Part shown: positions 1 through 7,923 of the stretch, piece after piece | Numbering within the stretch: the first letter of the stretch is position 1 | Layout: every line of letters begins with the position of its first letter | Source of the DNA: Paenibacillus whitsoniae | GTDB taxonomy: Bacteria > Bacillota > Bacilli > Paenibacillales > NBRC-103111 | Length of the DNA stretch: 48,977 nucleotides | NCBI RefSeq assembly: GCF_003955665.1 | Contig: NZ_RXHU01000063.1 | Coordinates: 1 to 48,977 of the forward strand | Reading direction: 5' to 3' | Position numbers and translations under genes: made by a program | The notes under the pieces: model-generated | Databases searched by the model: none | What the model was told of the DNA's origin: nothing | What the model saw: the letters and a program-made list of their open reading frames with translations, nothing else

Positions 1-73
1 TTGTTTGCTCCTGTACGTACTTAACGGCCTGCTTTTTAAACTCATCATTGTAGCGTTGGCGCTGCTCTCCCAT
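1..73 (-). CDS. IS3-family transposase OrfA, 5' end only
   Basis: The first 24 codons of a minus-strand gene run off the left edge. The peptide begins MGEQRQRYNDEFKKQAVKYV, which is the usual start of the small HTH subunit (OrfA) of IS3-family transposases, a DNA-binding protein that acts together with the DDE integrase made by frameshifting into OrfB. A GAGAGGTG ribosome binding site lies 7-8 bases upstream of the ATG. Whether the copy is intact cannot be judged because OrfB and the far end lie outside the window. Confidence 0.75.
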   Translation of the reverse strand, partial: MGEQRQRYNDEFKKQAVKYVQEQT

Positions 74-134
74 CACGGACACCTCTCTTCGTTAAGTCTA
101 TTATCCCGGGTCACTTAACGTTGTGTCCACTATT
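74..134 (-). mobile_element. Terminal region of the IS3-family element
   Basis: Read on the minus strand, the sequence TGGACACAACGTTAAGTGAC (about 112-131) precedes the orfA ribosome binding site by about 30 bases. TGGACA-type ends are common in IS3-family elements. The exact outer boundary and target duplication cannot be set without the other end. Confidence 0.45.
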
Positions 135-296
135 TATTCTACATGCACGCGAGTGCTTATTTCACCAACCTCAAGCCATATATGCAGCAACTGGGTTCGT
201 TTTGAATTGGTTTGCTTATACGATTGCATGGAGCTTCCCCTGTTTGTTCGTACTTCCGCATTCCCTCTGTGCCCCTCAATCCATACATTCACTAGA
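135..296. other. Intergenic, no gene seen
   Basis: Short frames here overlap each other, lack ribosome binding sites and have no recognisable content. This is probably flanking sequence of the IS insertion. Confidence 0.5.
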
Positions 297-488
297 CCAT
301 TAAGATAACGGAGATATCTTAATGGGTAGTTTAAAGTGAGCTATAAGGAAATAAGTTAGGTGAGCGAACTTATTTCCTGCAAACGAGCCGGAAACACGAT
401 GAAAACCCGTAAATAAGATAAGACCGTTATCTTATTTACGGAAATCAAGGGCAATCCGTGAAAATAAGTTATTGAAAGCAACCTATTG
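297..488. repeat. Four-unit hairpin array, type D
   Basis: Unit 1 (297-325) is a perfect 11-bp stem, CCATTAAGATA with a 7-nt loop. Unit 2 (347-377) is a 9-bp stem, GGAAATAAG/CTTATTTCC. Unit 3 (407-441) is a perfect 15-bp stem with loop GACCG. Unit 4 (about 462-488) starts AAATAAG and is degenerate. Centres lie near 311, 362, 424 and 475, giving spacings of 51/62/51. The same geometry recurs at seven other loci in the window with different unit sequences. Confidence 0.75.
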
Positions 489-780
489 GGAGGAGCCACC
501 GGCTTTCACATGTGAAAACTGACATTTCACGCTCGGCCTGCTGCCCTAACCTAACAACATTGCGTTCACGCGCGCGCTGCCCTGTGCGCCGCAGCGCGCG
601 GCGTACAAACGCCGTCCCCCCGGGCCTGGCGGCGCCGACATCCTCGGATGGGCCCGCTTGCCCCATCCCTAACACAAACAAGCTGCCCGCCCACGGGGGC
701 GAACAGCTTGCCTCACTGCCCAGCGGCGCACAGCCGCTGCTCACAGTCCCTGGCTGCTTCCCACGCCGGCCGCGCCAGCT
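489..780. other. GC-rich intergenic stretch with a 14-bp palindrome
   Basis: No convincing gene is present; overlapping frames on both strands look like GC-rich noise. A perfect palindrome TTTCACATGTGAAA lies at 504-517 and could be a regulator site, although no promoter is obvious beside it. The terminator-like hairpin at 679-710 is listed separately. Confidence 0.4.
679..710 (-). terminator. Likely terminator of the 781-1194 gene
   Basis: CAAGCTG (679-685) pairs with CAGCTTG (704-710), with an inner CGCCC/GGGCG stem. On the minus strand it is followed by TTTGTGTT, a modest U-rich tail. Confidence 0.55.
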
Positions 781-1194
781 TCAAATGCGAATGCCCGCGG
801 AGAAATGGTTGTAATCATCCGCGGAAGGATCGAACGCCGCTTCGTCGTCGCTCGGTACCGCGTCCGCCGCCGCGGCGTAGCTGTCGGACCAATCCTCATT
901 CACGGTATGCGCCGGAATGCGGATGGAGCCCTCCAGGTCGTACGCCATGGCGTAAGCCGCCTGCTCCGCCTGGGCCTGCTTCTCGACCATGCGGCCGCCG
1001 TGCGCCTGCGCAATCTCGATCGCGGAGGTAATCTCCTGCGCATCGAGATGGATGTGCAGCGTCGGCCGCGGCTCGCTCTCGAGCAGCTCCGGCTTGTAGC
1101 CGAGCTCTTCCAACGTATCCAGCGCCAGCAGCGCATCGCGCTTCTGCCCAAATTCAAAAAAGATAGGAACGAAGTCCTTCATCACCCTAGCCAT
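781..1194 (-). CDS. Hypothetical acidic protein
   Basis: A 137-residue protein that I do not recognise. The N-terminal two thirds look like a compact alpha/beta fold: a strand-rich VPIFFEF start, then helices with 'DALLALDTLEELGY' and a region of 'LHIHLDAQEITSAIEIAQAHGG'. The C-terminal 45 residues are rich in Asp, Ala and Ser and probably disordered. A GGAAGAAAGG ribosome binding site precedes the ATG; a second ATG four codons downstream is an alternative start. It lies 83 bp downstream of the inositol-phosphatase-like gene on the same strand, so the two may be cotranscribed. No membrane segment or signal peptide is visible. Confidence 0.6.
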   Translation of the reverse strand: MARVMKDFVPIFFEFGQKRDALLALDTLEELGYKPELLESEPRPTLHIHLDAQEITSAIEIAQAHGGRMVEKQAQAEQAAYAMAYDLEGSIRIPAHTVNEDWSDSYAAAADAVPSDDEAAFDPSADDYNHFSAGIRI

Positions 1195-1277
1195 CCTTTC
1201 TTCCTCTAAATGGAAAGTCTGTTTATAGGGTGCACCATTTGTTCCCGCTCTATTCCTGATCTCTTCTACGCCTACGT

Positions 1278-2108
1278 CTACTCCGCCAGCCCCGCCTGCA
1301 CCATCCGCAGCAGTTCATCGTGATACGCCGGCACCGCGGCGACAACGAATTGCGCACCCGCAGGCTTGCCCTCATTCCCACCGTTCAACAGGCCCAGCGG
1401 CACACCCGCGAAGTCTGTCACCTTCACGCCCGCTTCCTGCGCCAGCAGCAGTCCGGCGTAGAGATCCTCGCCTTCGGAATCGTACAGCACGATGCCGTGC
1501 AGGTCGCCGCGCGCGAGCATCGCCCAAGCGATGGAGGGCGCCCAGAGGCGCAGCACTCTTTTCGTCGCAAACTCCAGATGATGACGAAGCCGAAGCGCGC
1601 GCAGGTTATCCTTTTTCACCACATGTCCCTGAATCCAGGAAATCGACGATTTCGCAAGCGCTCCCTGCGGATGCGGCGCAAGCTTCACGTCCTCCTGCCA
1701 CGCGCCATCCCCATGTACTGCCGTATATGTGACGCCTAAATGCGAATCATAGACCACGCCCAGAATAATCTGACCTTGATAACTCAGCGAAATACAGACG
1801 CCGTATAGCGGCAGTCCAATCGCATAATTGTTCGTACCGTCCAAGGGATCGACATGCCAGACCCACTCGCTGGCCGCGCCCCCTTCCCCTGCTTCTTCAC
1901 TATAAATACGATGCGTGGGAAACACGCTCATAATCTCATCGACGATCAGCCGATCTGCGAGCAAATCGATCTCCGTCACCAGATCTCCCCGCTCGTCCTT
2001 CATTTGGGTGCCAAGCTGACTTCCAAAACGGCTCCGTGCCAGCTCGCCAGCTTTCTTAGCCGCTCGTTCCGCCACTTCTCTCGCTAATGTCCACGTGCTC
2101 CGCTCCAT
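1278..2108 (-). CDS. Inositol monophosphatase family protein
   Basis: A 276-residue member of the Mg2+-dependent, Li+-sensitive phosphatase family (inositol monophosphatase, CysQ and fructose-bisphosphatase relatives), which hydrolyses phosphomonoesters of inositol, sugars or PAP in the cytoplasm. The metal-binding signatures are clear: 'YSEEAGEG' supplies the acidic Glu pair and 'WHVDPLDGTNNY' is the family's D-P-L-D-G-T motif. The C-terminal 'DLYAGLLLAQEAGVKVTDFAG' matches the usual W-D-x-A-G region, with Leu-Tyr in place of the Trp-Asp pair. The ATG at 2108 was chosen because AAGGGG lies 9 bases upstream; an in-frame start 17 codons earlier has no such site. The substrate cannot be told from sequence. 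Confidence 0.85.
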   Translation of the reverse strand: MERSTWTLAREVAERAAKKAGELARSRFGSQLGTQMKDERGDLVTEIDLLADRLIVDEIMSVFPTHRIYSEEAGEGGAASEWVWHVDPLDGTNNYAIGLPLYGVCISLSYQGQIILGVVYDSHLGVTYTAVHGDGAWQEDVKLAPHPQGALAKSSISWIQGHVVKKDNLRALRLRHHLEFATKRVLRLWAPSIAWAMLARGDLHGIVLYDSEGEDLYAGLLLAQEAGVKVTDFAGVPLGLLNGGNEGKPAGAQFVVAAVPAYHDELLRMVQAGLAE

Positions 2109-2198
2109 TTGCTTCATCCCCTTTTTTGGACTTGTCATGTATTGTACATAGTTTACCATGAATTGCCTGAAAAGTTGCGGGGATGCGACTTCATTACA

Positions 2199-2228
2199 TT
2201 GACAATCGCCCGTTCAATCTGTGATAAT
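2199..2228 (+). promoter_or_regulatory. Sigma-A promoter of the 2275 gene
   Basis: TTGACA at 2199-2204 and GATAAT at 2223-2228, separated by 18 bp, with a TG one base upstream of the -10 (extended -10). It points into the aldolase-like gene, whose start is 46 bp downstream. Confidence 0.75.
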
Positions 2229-2274
2229 ATAGCAAAATCAGACGACAAAAGCTGTCGAAAGGAGCAAGACGAGT

Positions 2275-3234
2275 ATGGTAAAGCATCACCAGCATAAAAT
2301 TTTGGATTGTACGATTCGCGATGGCGGTTTGGTCAACGATTGGGATTTCAGTGTTGAATTTGTTCAAGATATGTATCGCGGGTTAAGCGCGGCCGGCGTT
2401 GAATATATGGAAATCGGGTACAAAAACTCCGAGAAACTGCTCAAAGGCGGCGCTGCCGGTCCTTGGCGCTTCCTGAACGAGTCCTTCCTGCGTGATGTGA
2501 TTACCAAAAAGACCGACACCAAGCTTTCCGCGCTTGTCGATATCGGCCGTGTGGATGAGAACGATATTTTGCCTCGCGAAGACAGCTTGCTGGACCTGAT
2601 TCGTGTCGCTTGCTACATCAAAGACGTGGACAAGGGTCTGGAGCTCGTTGAGAAATTCAACAAAATGGGCTACGAAACGTCCCTGAACATTATGGCGCTT
2701 TCTCATGTCATGGAGAATGAGCTGACGGAAGCTTTTGAAGAAATTAATAAAAGCCCTGTCGATGTCGTGTACATTGTAGACTCCTACGGCAGCATGACCA
2801 TGAAAGACATTGACTACCTGGTAACGAAATTCCAACGCCTGCTGCCTGAGAAGGAGCTTGGCCTTCATATGCACAACAACATGCAGCTTGCCTTTGCGAA
2901 CACGATCACAGGCGCTGCCAAAGGCGTAACATTCCTCGATTCCTCCGTGTACGGCATGGGCCGCGCGGCAGGCAACTGCACGACGGAGCTGCTGCTGAGC
3001 CATCTGAAAGGCGCTCGTTACGACATCCGTCCGGTGCTGGAAATTATCGAGAAGCACATGATTGCGATGCGCGACAAATGGGACTGGGGCTACCTCGTTC
3101 CGTACATGATCGTTGGTGCGTTGGACGAGCATCCGCGTACGGCGATGGCGCTTTTGAATTCCGAAGAACGCAACAACTTCGTTGATTTCTACGATCGCCT
3201 GACTTCCGTCGAAACGGCTTCCGGCGTAAAATAA
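2275..3234 (+). CDS. DRE-TIM metallolyase / HMGL-like aldolase domain protein
   Basis: A 319-residue TIM-barrel protein of the family that includes 2-isopropylmalate synthase, HMG-CoA lyase and 4-hydroxy-2-oxovalerate aldolase, which make or break C-C bonds beside a carbonyl using a divalent metal. The N-terminal 'ILDCTIRDGG' carries the D-x-T-x-R-D-G signature, and 'LHMHNNMQLA' near residue 200 supplies the metal-binding His-x-His. The length fits a lone catalytic domain with no regulatory domain. GAAAGGAG lies about 10 bases before the ATG, and a strong sigma-A promoter and a strong terminator bracket it, so it is a single-gene unit. The reaction is unknown. Confidence 0.8.
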   Translation: MVKHHQHKILDCTIRDGGLVNDWDFSVEFVQDMYRGLSAAGVEYMEIGYKNSEKLLKGGAAGPWRFLNESFLRDVITKKTDTKLSALVDIGRVDENDILPREDSLLDLIRVACYIKDVDKGLELVEKFNKMGYETSLNIMALSHVMENELTEAFEEINKSPVDVVYIVDSYGSMTMKDIDYLVTKFQRLLPEKELGLHMHNNMQLAFANTITGAAKGVTFLDSSVYGMGRAAGNCTTELLLSHLKGARYDIRPVLEIIEKHMIAMRDKWDWGYLVPYMIVGALDEHPRTAMALLNSEERNNFVDFYDRLTSVETASGVK

Positions 3235-3240
3235 CACAGC

Positions 3241-3302
3241 AAGAACCCCTCACATTCGGTCTATGGAGCGTACTCCATGCGGATGTGCAGGGGTTCTTTT
3301 TC
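3241..3302 (+). terminator. Strong intrinsic terminator after the aldolase-like gene
   Basis: AAGAACCCCTCACAT pairs with ATGTGCAGGGGTTCTT, with an inner ATGGAG/CTCCAT stem, followed by a T run. It could act on both strands, since a minus-strand gene ends nearby at 3329. Confidence 0.85.
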
Positions 3303-3328
3303 CGTAGATGGCGTGTCCACGCCTTCGG

Positions 3329-3664
3329 CTACGATTTCATGATTTTCGCACCCACCACATAATTCTCCGCATACGCACGGTCAATCAGAAAAATAAAATC
3401 GTCATCCCGACGCGCCACATTTTTCTTACGGTACACTTCAATAAATTCGTTGTCAGCCAGATTCGTGCACGCCTCGTCGGTATAGATCAGACCGTCCTCC
3501 AGCCGTTTGAGCGCCTCCACCATGACTTCCCGTTTCTTGAGCTTGCCATAGATCTCCACATAGACGACCGCGCTGGCATCGTAGCTTTTCAGCATGATCG
3601 CGACTTTATTCAGCTTCGTCTTCACAGGTTCCAGCTTCTGCTCTTTCTCCTCCGATATACTCAT
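3329..3664 (-). CDS. Hypothetical small protein
   Basis: A 111-residue cytoplasmic protein that I do not recognise. The N-terminus is charged and helical (SEEKEQKLEPVKTKLNK); the rest alternates beta-like segments (AVVYVEIYGKL, DFIFLIDRAY) with a basic middle. The start at 3664 was chosen because AAGGGAG lies about 10 bases upstream; an in-frame ATG further out has no ribosome binding site. It is convergent with the aldolase-like gene and separated from it by the terminator at 3241-3302. No function is proposed. Confidence 0.6.
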   Translation of the reverse strand: MSISEEKEQKLEPVKTKLNKVAIMLKSYDASAVVYVEIYGKLKKREVMVEALKRLEDGLIYTDEACTNLADNEFIEVYRKKNVARRDDDFIFLIDRAYAENYVVGAKIMKS

Positions 3665-3846
3665 CGCCTTCGCTCCCTTGTTGGTCATAGGTCTTTGCTT
3701 ATAGTTTATGTGGAAAACGTCCAAGCGGACTAGGCTGATGGCGCCGTCCCGGGGCCGGATGTATGGTTATCCGCGGGGTTGAGAGACTAAGCAGTAGGAG
3801 CAGCCATAGGCTAATTAGGCACAAAACGTAGTGAGGTGAACGGCGC

Positions 3847-4584
3847 ATGAGCCGAGTACTGCTGATTGAGGATGAAGAACGCATCGCCAGGGTGCTGCAG
3901 CTGGAGCTGGAGCATGAGGGCTATGACGTGCATGTGCGCACAGACGGAAAGTCGGGGCTTGCGGCGGCACTGAACGAAGGCGAATGGGGCATCGTGCTGC
4001 TCGATGTGATGCTGCCGGAGATGAACGGCCTGGAGGTGCTGCGGAAAATAAGGCAAGTGGATGCGGCGCTGCCGATTATTTTGCTGACGGCGCGCGATGC
4101 GATCCCCGACCGCGTCAGCGGTCTGGATCAGGGGGCGAACGACTACGTGACGAAGCCGTTTGCTACGGAGGAGCTGCTGGCGCGGATCCGCAGTCTTTTA
4201 AGAACGAAGAGCCTGCAGGAGCAGCCTCCCGAACAGCCGCATATCCTCAAGGTCGACGACTTGACGATGGATCTCAAGAGCCGGGCCGTCACCCGGGAAG
4301 GCACAGCCATAGAGCTGACGCCGACGGAGTTCGAGCTGCTCCGTTTTCTCATTCAGCACCAGGATGAGGTCATGTCGCGGGAGCAGATCATTTCCGAGGT
4401 GTGGGGCTATGATTTTATCGGAGACACGAACGTCGTGGACGTGTATATCCGCTACCTCAGGCAGAAGGTGGATAAGCCTTTTACCGTCAAGCTGATTCAG
4501 ACGATCCGCGGCATCGGCTACTTGCTCAAATCAGGCGACGCCGCGGCAGACGACAAGACGGAGCCCGATGAGGAGGCGCCATGA
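3847..4584 (+). CDS. OmpR/PhoB-family response regulator
   Basis: A 245-residue DNA-binding response regulator. The receiver domain (about 1-120) has the acidic pair E8/D9, phosphoacceptor D53 in 'LLDVMLP' and the conserved Lys in 'YVTKPF'. The winged-helix domain (about 130-230) contains 'LTPTEFELLRFL' and ends with 'IQTIRGIGYLL', typical of OmpR/PhoB proteins; overall it resembles ArlR/YkoG. The stop overlaps the start of the kinase gene (ATGA), so the two are translationally coupled. A tail of about 15 acidic residues follows the domain. An 11-bp-phased direct repeat at 5962-5979, before the downstream cell-wall gene, is a candidate target. Confidence 0.93.
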   Translation: MSRVLLIEDEERIARVLQLELEHEGYDVHVRTDGKSGLAAALNEGEWGIVLLDVMLPEMNGLEVLRKIRQVDAALPIILLTARDAIPDRVSGLDQGANDYVTKPFATEELLARIRSLLRTKSLQEQPPEQPHILKVDDLTMDLKSRAVTREGTAIELTPTEFELLRFLIQHQDEVMSREQIISEVWGYDFIGDTNVVDVYIRYLRQKVDKPFTVKLIQTIRGIGYLLKSGDAAADDKTEPDEEAP

Positions 4585-5945
4585 GTCTCAAGCTGAAGCT
4601 GACCCTGTGGGTGAATGTTGGCTTGATGGTTGTGCTTTTTGTTAGCTTCACCTTCGTCTACTACATGTTCTTGCGTGTGTCGACCAATGGCGAGATTGAA
4701 CTGTTAAAAGAAAAAGCGCGCACGCTGCTGCTGAACGACCTGCCTCACCACCCGGAGTTTTGGAAAACCGGCACGCAGATGGACGAGATGCTCATTCCGC
4801 AGGAGATGCTGCGCTACATTTTGCCTGATTCGTCTGTGGAGCATCAGATTTATTCGGACAGCAATCTGGTCCGGTATCCGGCCGTTTATCGCACTGAGGC
4901 GTCCAATTCGCTGATCAAGGACGATAACGGCATCTTGGTTTTCGTAAGAACGCCCGTCTACAAAGATGGCAAACAGGTCGCGCTGCTTGAAATCGGACGC
5001 AGTCTGCGCAAGCTTGGCGACTATGCAGATATGCTCATTTCGATTCTTATTTTGACGGCGGTCGGGGCGCTGGGGGTGACGCTCTTTGGGGCTTATTTTT
5101 ATACCAATGTCCTCTTCCGCCCCCTTCAGCAGTTCATCAAGACGATGCAAAATATCGAGGAAAGCGGTTCGTTCCGCCATATCCCCTTGCCCGCCAACCA
5201 TGCGAACGATGAACTCACCAAGCTGGGCACGACGTTTAACCGGATGATCGACCGGCTGCAGGAGATGTTCCGCAAACAGGAGCAGTTCCTCGCCGACGCC
5301 TCCCACGAGCTGAGAACGCCGCTCACGATTATTGAAAGCTATGCCAGTCTGCTGCGCAGATGGGCCTTGCAGAACGATCAGCTGCGCGAGGAAGCGCTTG
5401 GGGCCATCATTTCCGAGGCGGGACAGTTAAAACTGCTGACGCAAAACCTGCTCTCGCTCACAGGCTCTACCCGCAGCGACTGCGATCAGAAAATCGCCTT
5501 CGATCTGCTGCCGATCCTGGAGCAAACCGCGGCTTCGCTGCGCGTCACGTCCTCACGCGACATTCAGGTGCATGCGCGAGCCGCGGACGCCGAGCTGATC
5601 ATTACGGCCGACCCTTATCAGATCAAACAGCTGCTCGTTATCCTCATAGACAATGCGCTCAAATACAGCCAAGCTTCTGTCGAAATCCGATATGAGGAGG
5701 CGGAGCAGAGCGTCACGGTTGAAGTCATCGATCACGGCATCGGCATTGCGGAAGAGGAGCTTCCGCACGTCTTCGACCGCTTCTACCGTACCGATAAAGC
5801 ACGCAATCGCAAGCAAGGAGGCGCAGGTCTGGGCCTCGCCATTGCCAAGCATATCGTGGATAAACACCATGGCGACATCCGGCTCCGAAGCACGCTCGGC
5901 CTAGGCACGACGGCCAGTGTAACGCTTCCAAAGTCGTGTCAATAA
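4581..5945 (+). CDS. Membrane sensor histidine kinase
   Basis: A 454-residue kinase partnered with the upstream regulator. It has a membrane segment at about 10-30, an extracellular sensor of about 120 residues, a second membrane segment at about 150-172, a HAMP linker and then HisKA with H242 in 'ASHELRTPLT'. The HATPase_c domain shows the N box (LIDNALKYS), a D-x-G-x-G (DHGIGI) and a final G-rich box (GGAGLGLAIAKHI). The architecture is that of ArlS/YkoH-like kinases, which respond to envelope conditions. The ATG overlaps the regulator stop. The signal is unknown; an exported NlpC/P60 hydrolase next door hints at a cell-wall role. Confidence 0.92.
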   Translation: MSLKLKLTLWVNVGLMVVLFVSFTFVYYMFLRVSTNGEIELLKEKARTLLLNDLPHHPEFWKTGTQMDEMLIPQEMLRYILPDSSVEHQIYSDSNLVRYPAVYRTEASNSLIKDDNGILVFVRTPVYKDGKQVALLEIGRSLRKLGDYADMLISILILTAVGALGVTLFGAYFYTNVLFRPLQQFIKTMQNIEESGSFRHIPLPANHANDELTKLGTTFNRMIDRLQEMFRKQEQFLADASHELRTPLTIIESYASLLRRWALQNDQLREEALGAIISEAGQLKLLTQNLLSLTGSTRSDCDQKIAFDLLPILEQTAASLRVTSSRDIQVHARAADAELIITADPYQIKQLLVILIDNALKYSQASVEIRYEEAEQSVTVEVIDHGIGIAEEELPHVFDRFYRTDKARNRKQGGAGLGLAIAKHIVDKHHGDIRLRSTLGLGTTASVTLPKSCQ

Positions 5946-5961
5946 AAACATTATCAGAAGA

Positions 5962-5979
5962 TTCTCAGCGTTTTCTCAG
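5962..5979 (+). promoter_or_regulatory. Candidate OmpR-type operator, 11-bp direct repeat
   Basis: TTCTCAG occurs at 5962-5968 and again at 5973-5979, start to start 11 bp, which is the phasing typical of tandem OmpR/PhoB-family dimers. It lies between the two-component genes and the NlpC/P60 gene, about 75 bp upstream of that gene's likely -10. Confidence 0.45.
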
Positions 5980-6048
5980 AATCGGACTTCCTCCTTAGGG
6001 TAGCGCTTCTTGGCGCGTGTCGTGGTAAATAATAGGCCAATTTTCATC

Positions 6049-6057
6049 TGCTATACT
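6049..6057 (+). promoter_or_regulatory. Candidate extended -10 promoter of the NlpC/P60 gene
   Basis: TGCTATACT at 6049-6057 is an extended -10; no good -35 precedes it, which would fit an activator-dependent promoter. The implied leader is about 120 nt and contains an imperfect stem formed by GCAAGC-ATATAAG (about 6113-6127) and CTTATATAAGGCTTGC (about 6144-6161). Confidence 0.4.
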
Positions 6058-6186
6058 GGGTACAGGTGAACGAGACACACACCTACAAGGGAGCTCAACG
6101 AATGAGCCTACCTGCAAGCATATAAGCGTCGTACGCACGCTTTCCTTATATAAGGCTTGCAAGACAACTCTAAGGAGGCAACCCAG

Positions 6187-6744
6187 ATGAATAAGACAAA
6201 CAACCTTACAACTACTTGGTACAAAAAATTAGTCGTGACCGCAATCGCGGCTACGATCGGATTATCCGCCGCTTCTTTCGTGCCTGGACAAGCCAGCGCT
6301 GCAACAGCTGACAGTACGCAAGTGAATGCGACAGCGCTTACGGCGTCCGCCACATCCGCGTCGTCCCGTGCGAGTCAGGTCATTTCCATCGGTAAACGCT
6401 ATCTTGGCACACCTTACAAATTCGGTGCGAAAGCGGGGCAAACGCGGAACTTTGACTGCTCTTCTTTTACCCAATATGTCTATAAAAAAATCGGCATCAA
6501 CCTGCCGCGCACATCGCAACAGCAAGCTCGCGTCGGTACGTATGTATCCCGCAGCAACCTGCGTGCAGGCGATCTAGTCTTCTTTTCCATCCCGGGCAAA
6601 CCGGGCGTCATTCACCATGTAGCGATCTACATGGGCAATAACAAACTGCTGCAAACCTACGGCGCCGGCGGCGTTCGTATTACAGACATCCACAGCGGTA
6701 CCTGGTCTTCCCGTTATATGACGGCCCGCCGTGTGATTCATTAA
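6187..6744 (+). CDS. Secreted NlpC/P60 cell-wall peptidase
   Basis: A 185-residue exported cysteine peptidase of the type that cuts D-gamma-Glu-meso-DAP or related stem-peptide bonds in peptidoglycan. A signal peptide (residues 1 to about 38, ending QASA-A) is followed by a Ser/Ala/Thr-rich linker of about 25 residues and the NlpC/P60 domain. The catalytic Cys is C91 in 'FDCSSFTQYV' and the His lies in 'IHHVAIYMG' (about 143-144). The ATG at 6187 is preceded by AAGGAGG at ideal spacing. No SH3b, LysM or SLH anchor is present, so the enzyme is probably released or bound only by charge. The two-component system immediately upstream may control it. Confidence 0.9.
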   Translation: MNKTNNLTTTWYKKLVVTAIAATIGLSAASFVPGQASAATADSTQVNATALTASATSASSRASQVISIGKRYLGTPYKFGAKAGQTRNFDCSSFTQYVYKKIGINLPRTSQQQARVGTYVSRSNLRAGDLVFFSIPGKPGVIHHVAIYMGNNKLLQTYGAGGVRITDIHSGTWSSRYMTARRVIH

Positions 6745-6763
6745 TCGGCTTGTATAAGCAGCG

Positions 6764-6798
6764 CACCCCCTTGGGACCATCTCGGTCTTGAGGGGGTG
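6764..6798. terminator. Bidirectional terminator
   Basis: CACCCCCTTGGGACC pairs with GGTCTTGAGGGGGTG around loop ATCTC. It lies between the convergent NlpC/P60 and Hsp20-like genes. Confidence 0.7.
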
Positions 6799-6805
6799 TT
6801 GTGCG

Positions 6806-7264
6806 TTAATACCGGATGTAGGCCTCATGATACAGCTCCTTGAGTCCCCGCTTGCGCAGCTTGATCTCGAGCAGCCGCTGTTTGTAACGGACGCTGGCCG
6901 TTCGCGGCAGCACAAGCGTCGATAGCTTGATGATGCGACTTTTTTTACCATTCGCAAATCCCGTCAATTTGATGTGCGTCGACTTGACGAACACTTGAAG
7001 ATTTCTGGCGTCCTCATCTTTCGGTATTTTCACCTTGATGATGACGTGCTCATGCGTTTCGAACACTTCATTCTGAATCGCTGCCGTGGAAAGCGTCGCT
7101 TCCAGGCCCGGCATCGCTTTTTTCAGCACGTCCTGTACATATCCTTCCGCCAGCATCATATTATCTAGAAAGGTCTGCCCTTTTTCGGCAAACGGCAGCT
7201 TCTGCCCGAGGAACTTTTCAACTTGTTCCCACTTCAGCCACGGATGCCGATTCAACCCGCTCAT
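6806..7264 (-). CDS. Hsp20/alpha-crystallin-like protein
   Basis: A protein of about 152 residues. The N-terminal 70 residues are helical. The segment 'HEHVIIKVKIPKDEDARNLQVFVKSTHIKLTGF' followed by a long basic strand region and 'LEIKLRKRG' resembles the beta-sandwich of small heat-shock proteins and their spore relatives (CotM/CotP/YocM group). The typical C-terminal I-x-I/V is not obvious. The start at 7264 places AGG eight bases upstream; starts at 7270 (ATG) and 7273 (GTG) are alternatives. It is divergent from the gerP operon, which would fit a role in the spore, but that is inference. Confidence 0.6.
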   Translation of the reverse strand: MSGLNRHPWLKWEQVEKFLGQKLPFAEKGQTFLDNMMLAEGYVQDVLKKAMPGLEATLSTAAIQNEVFETHEHVIIKVKIPKDEDARNLQVFVKSTHIKLTGFANGKKSRIIKLSTLVLPRTASVRYKQRLLEIKLRKRGLKELYHEAYIRY

Positions 7265-7337
7265 GCTCATCACCTCATTATGCTACCAGTATATGTGCCT
7301 ACCCGGGCAAGTGACACCCTGCCAAAAAAACAGCCGC

Positions 7338-7366
7338 ACCTCTAGGCGAATGCCTCATATACTGTA
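7338..7366 (+). promoter_or_regulatory. Sigma-K-like promoter of the gerP operon
   Basis: AC at 7338-7339 and CATATACTGTA at 7356-7366 with a 16-bp spacer fit the mother-cell sigma-K pattern (AC, then CATANNNTA), allowing one mismatch. The Bacillus gerP operon is known to be transcribed late in the mother cell by sigma-K. Confidence 0.5.
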
Positions 7367-7396
7367 CGTGAGAGATTCGCTAGGGAGGGCCTAACT

Positions 7397-7621
7397 ATGC
7401 CAGCTATCGTCGGGAACGTCAAAATCATCAGCGTAGGCTCCAGCTCCGTCGTCCATTTTGGCGATTCTTTCATCATCGCGCCAGTGAGCACCTCCAAAAC
7501 TTTTGCCGGCGCAGGCTCCTTCAATACCGGGGATTTCCCGCGCGTTTATAATGCGTACAGCACGACTGTCACGAACGATTCCGACCTGATTGAGGCGAAC
7601 GCGAGCGGCAATATTCTTTAA
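7397..7621 (+). CDS. gerPA: Spore germination protein GerPA/GerPF family
   Basis: A 74-residue protein starting MPAIVGNVKI and containing 'VVHFGDSFIIAPVSTSKTFAGAGSFNTGDF', the signature of the GerPA/GerPF family. GerP proteins are deposited in the coat during sporulation and let germinants reach the inner receptors. GGGAGG lies 8 bases before the ATG. It is the first gene of the operon, the position of gerPA in Bacillus. GerPA and GerPF are homologous, so the letter is assigned by position rather than by a distinctive residue. Confidence 0.88.
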   Translation: MPAIVGNVKIISVGSSSVVHFGDSFIIAPVSTSKTFAGAGSFNTGDFPRVYNAYSTTVTNDSDLIEANASGNIL

Positions 7622-7656
7622 CCCGCGCTAGCCGGCTGGAAACGAGGTGTCCCCTT

Positions 7657-7866
7657 ATGCACTGCACGATTCACCAGACAATTATGATCCAGCAGTTAAA
7701 AGTGAATTCCGTTTCCAACTCCTCCGTCCTGCAGATCGGCACAGCGGGCTCCATCCGCTCTCTGTCCAACTTGTACAACACCGGCGGCTTTGTGGAGCCT
7801 GCCCCCGAGCTGGGGACCACGCAGGTCAATCCCGTGACTCTGGTCCCGCTGCCGCCGCCAACGTAA
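7657..7866 (+). CDS. gerPB: Spore germination protein GerPB
   Basis: A 69-residue protein with 'SNSSVLQIGTAGSIRSLSNLYNTGGFVEPAPEL', the highly conserved GerPB core. A Pro/Val-rich tail follows (LVPLPPPT). GAGGTG precedes the ATG by about 8 bases, and it lies 35 bp after gerPA in the same operon. The role is structural or permeability-related, in the coat layers. Confidence 0.9.
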   Translation: MHCTIHQTIMIQQLKVNSVSNSSVLQIGTAGSIRSLSNLYNTGGFVEPAPELGTTQVNPVTLVPLPPPT

Positions 7867-7923
7867 GCTAAGGTAGCAAAAAAGGAAGGCCAGCACCGCT
7901 TCGAAAGGAGGCGCGATTTCCAC

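Noticed and set aside
469..744. Minus-strand gene of about 90 codons
   Set aside because: No ribosome binding site, GC-rich low-quality composition, overlaps equally long frames on the other strand and contains the terminator-like hairpin.
3847..5945. Naming the two-component system ArlRS or CssRS
   Set aside because: Domain order agrees, but the sensor region is too variable for a named assignment.
6058..6186. Cyclic di-AMP (ydaO) riboswitch before the NlpC/P60 gene
   Set aside because: Such genes often carry one, but the conserved GGGGGA-ACC and CGAATCC-type core elements are not present here; only a simple stem is seen.
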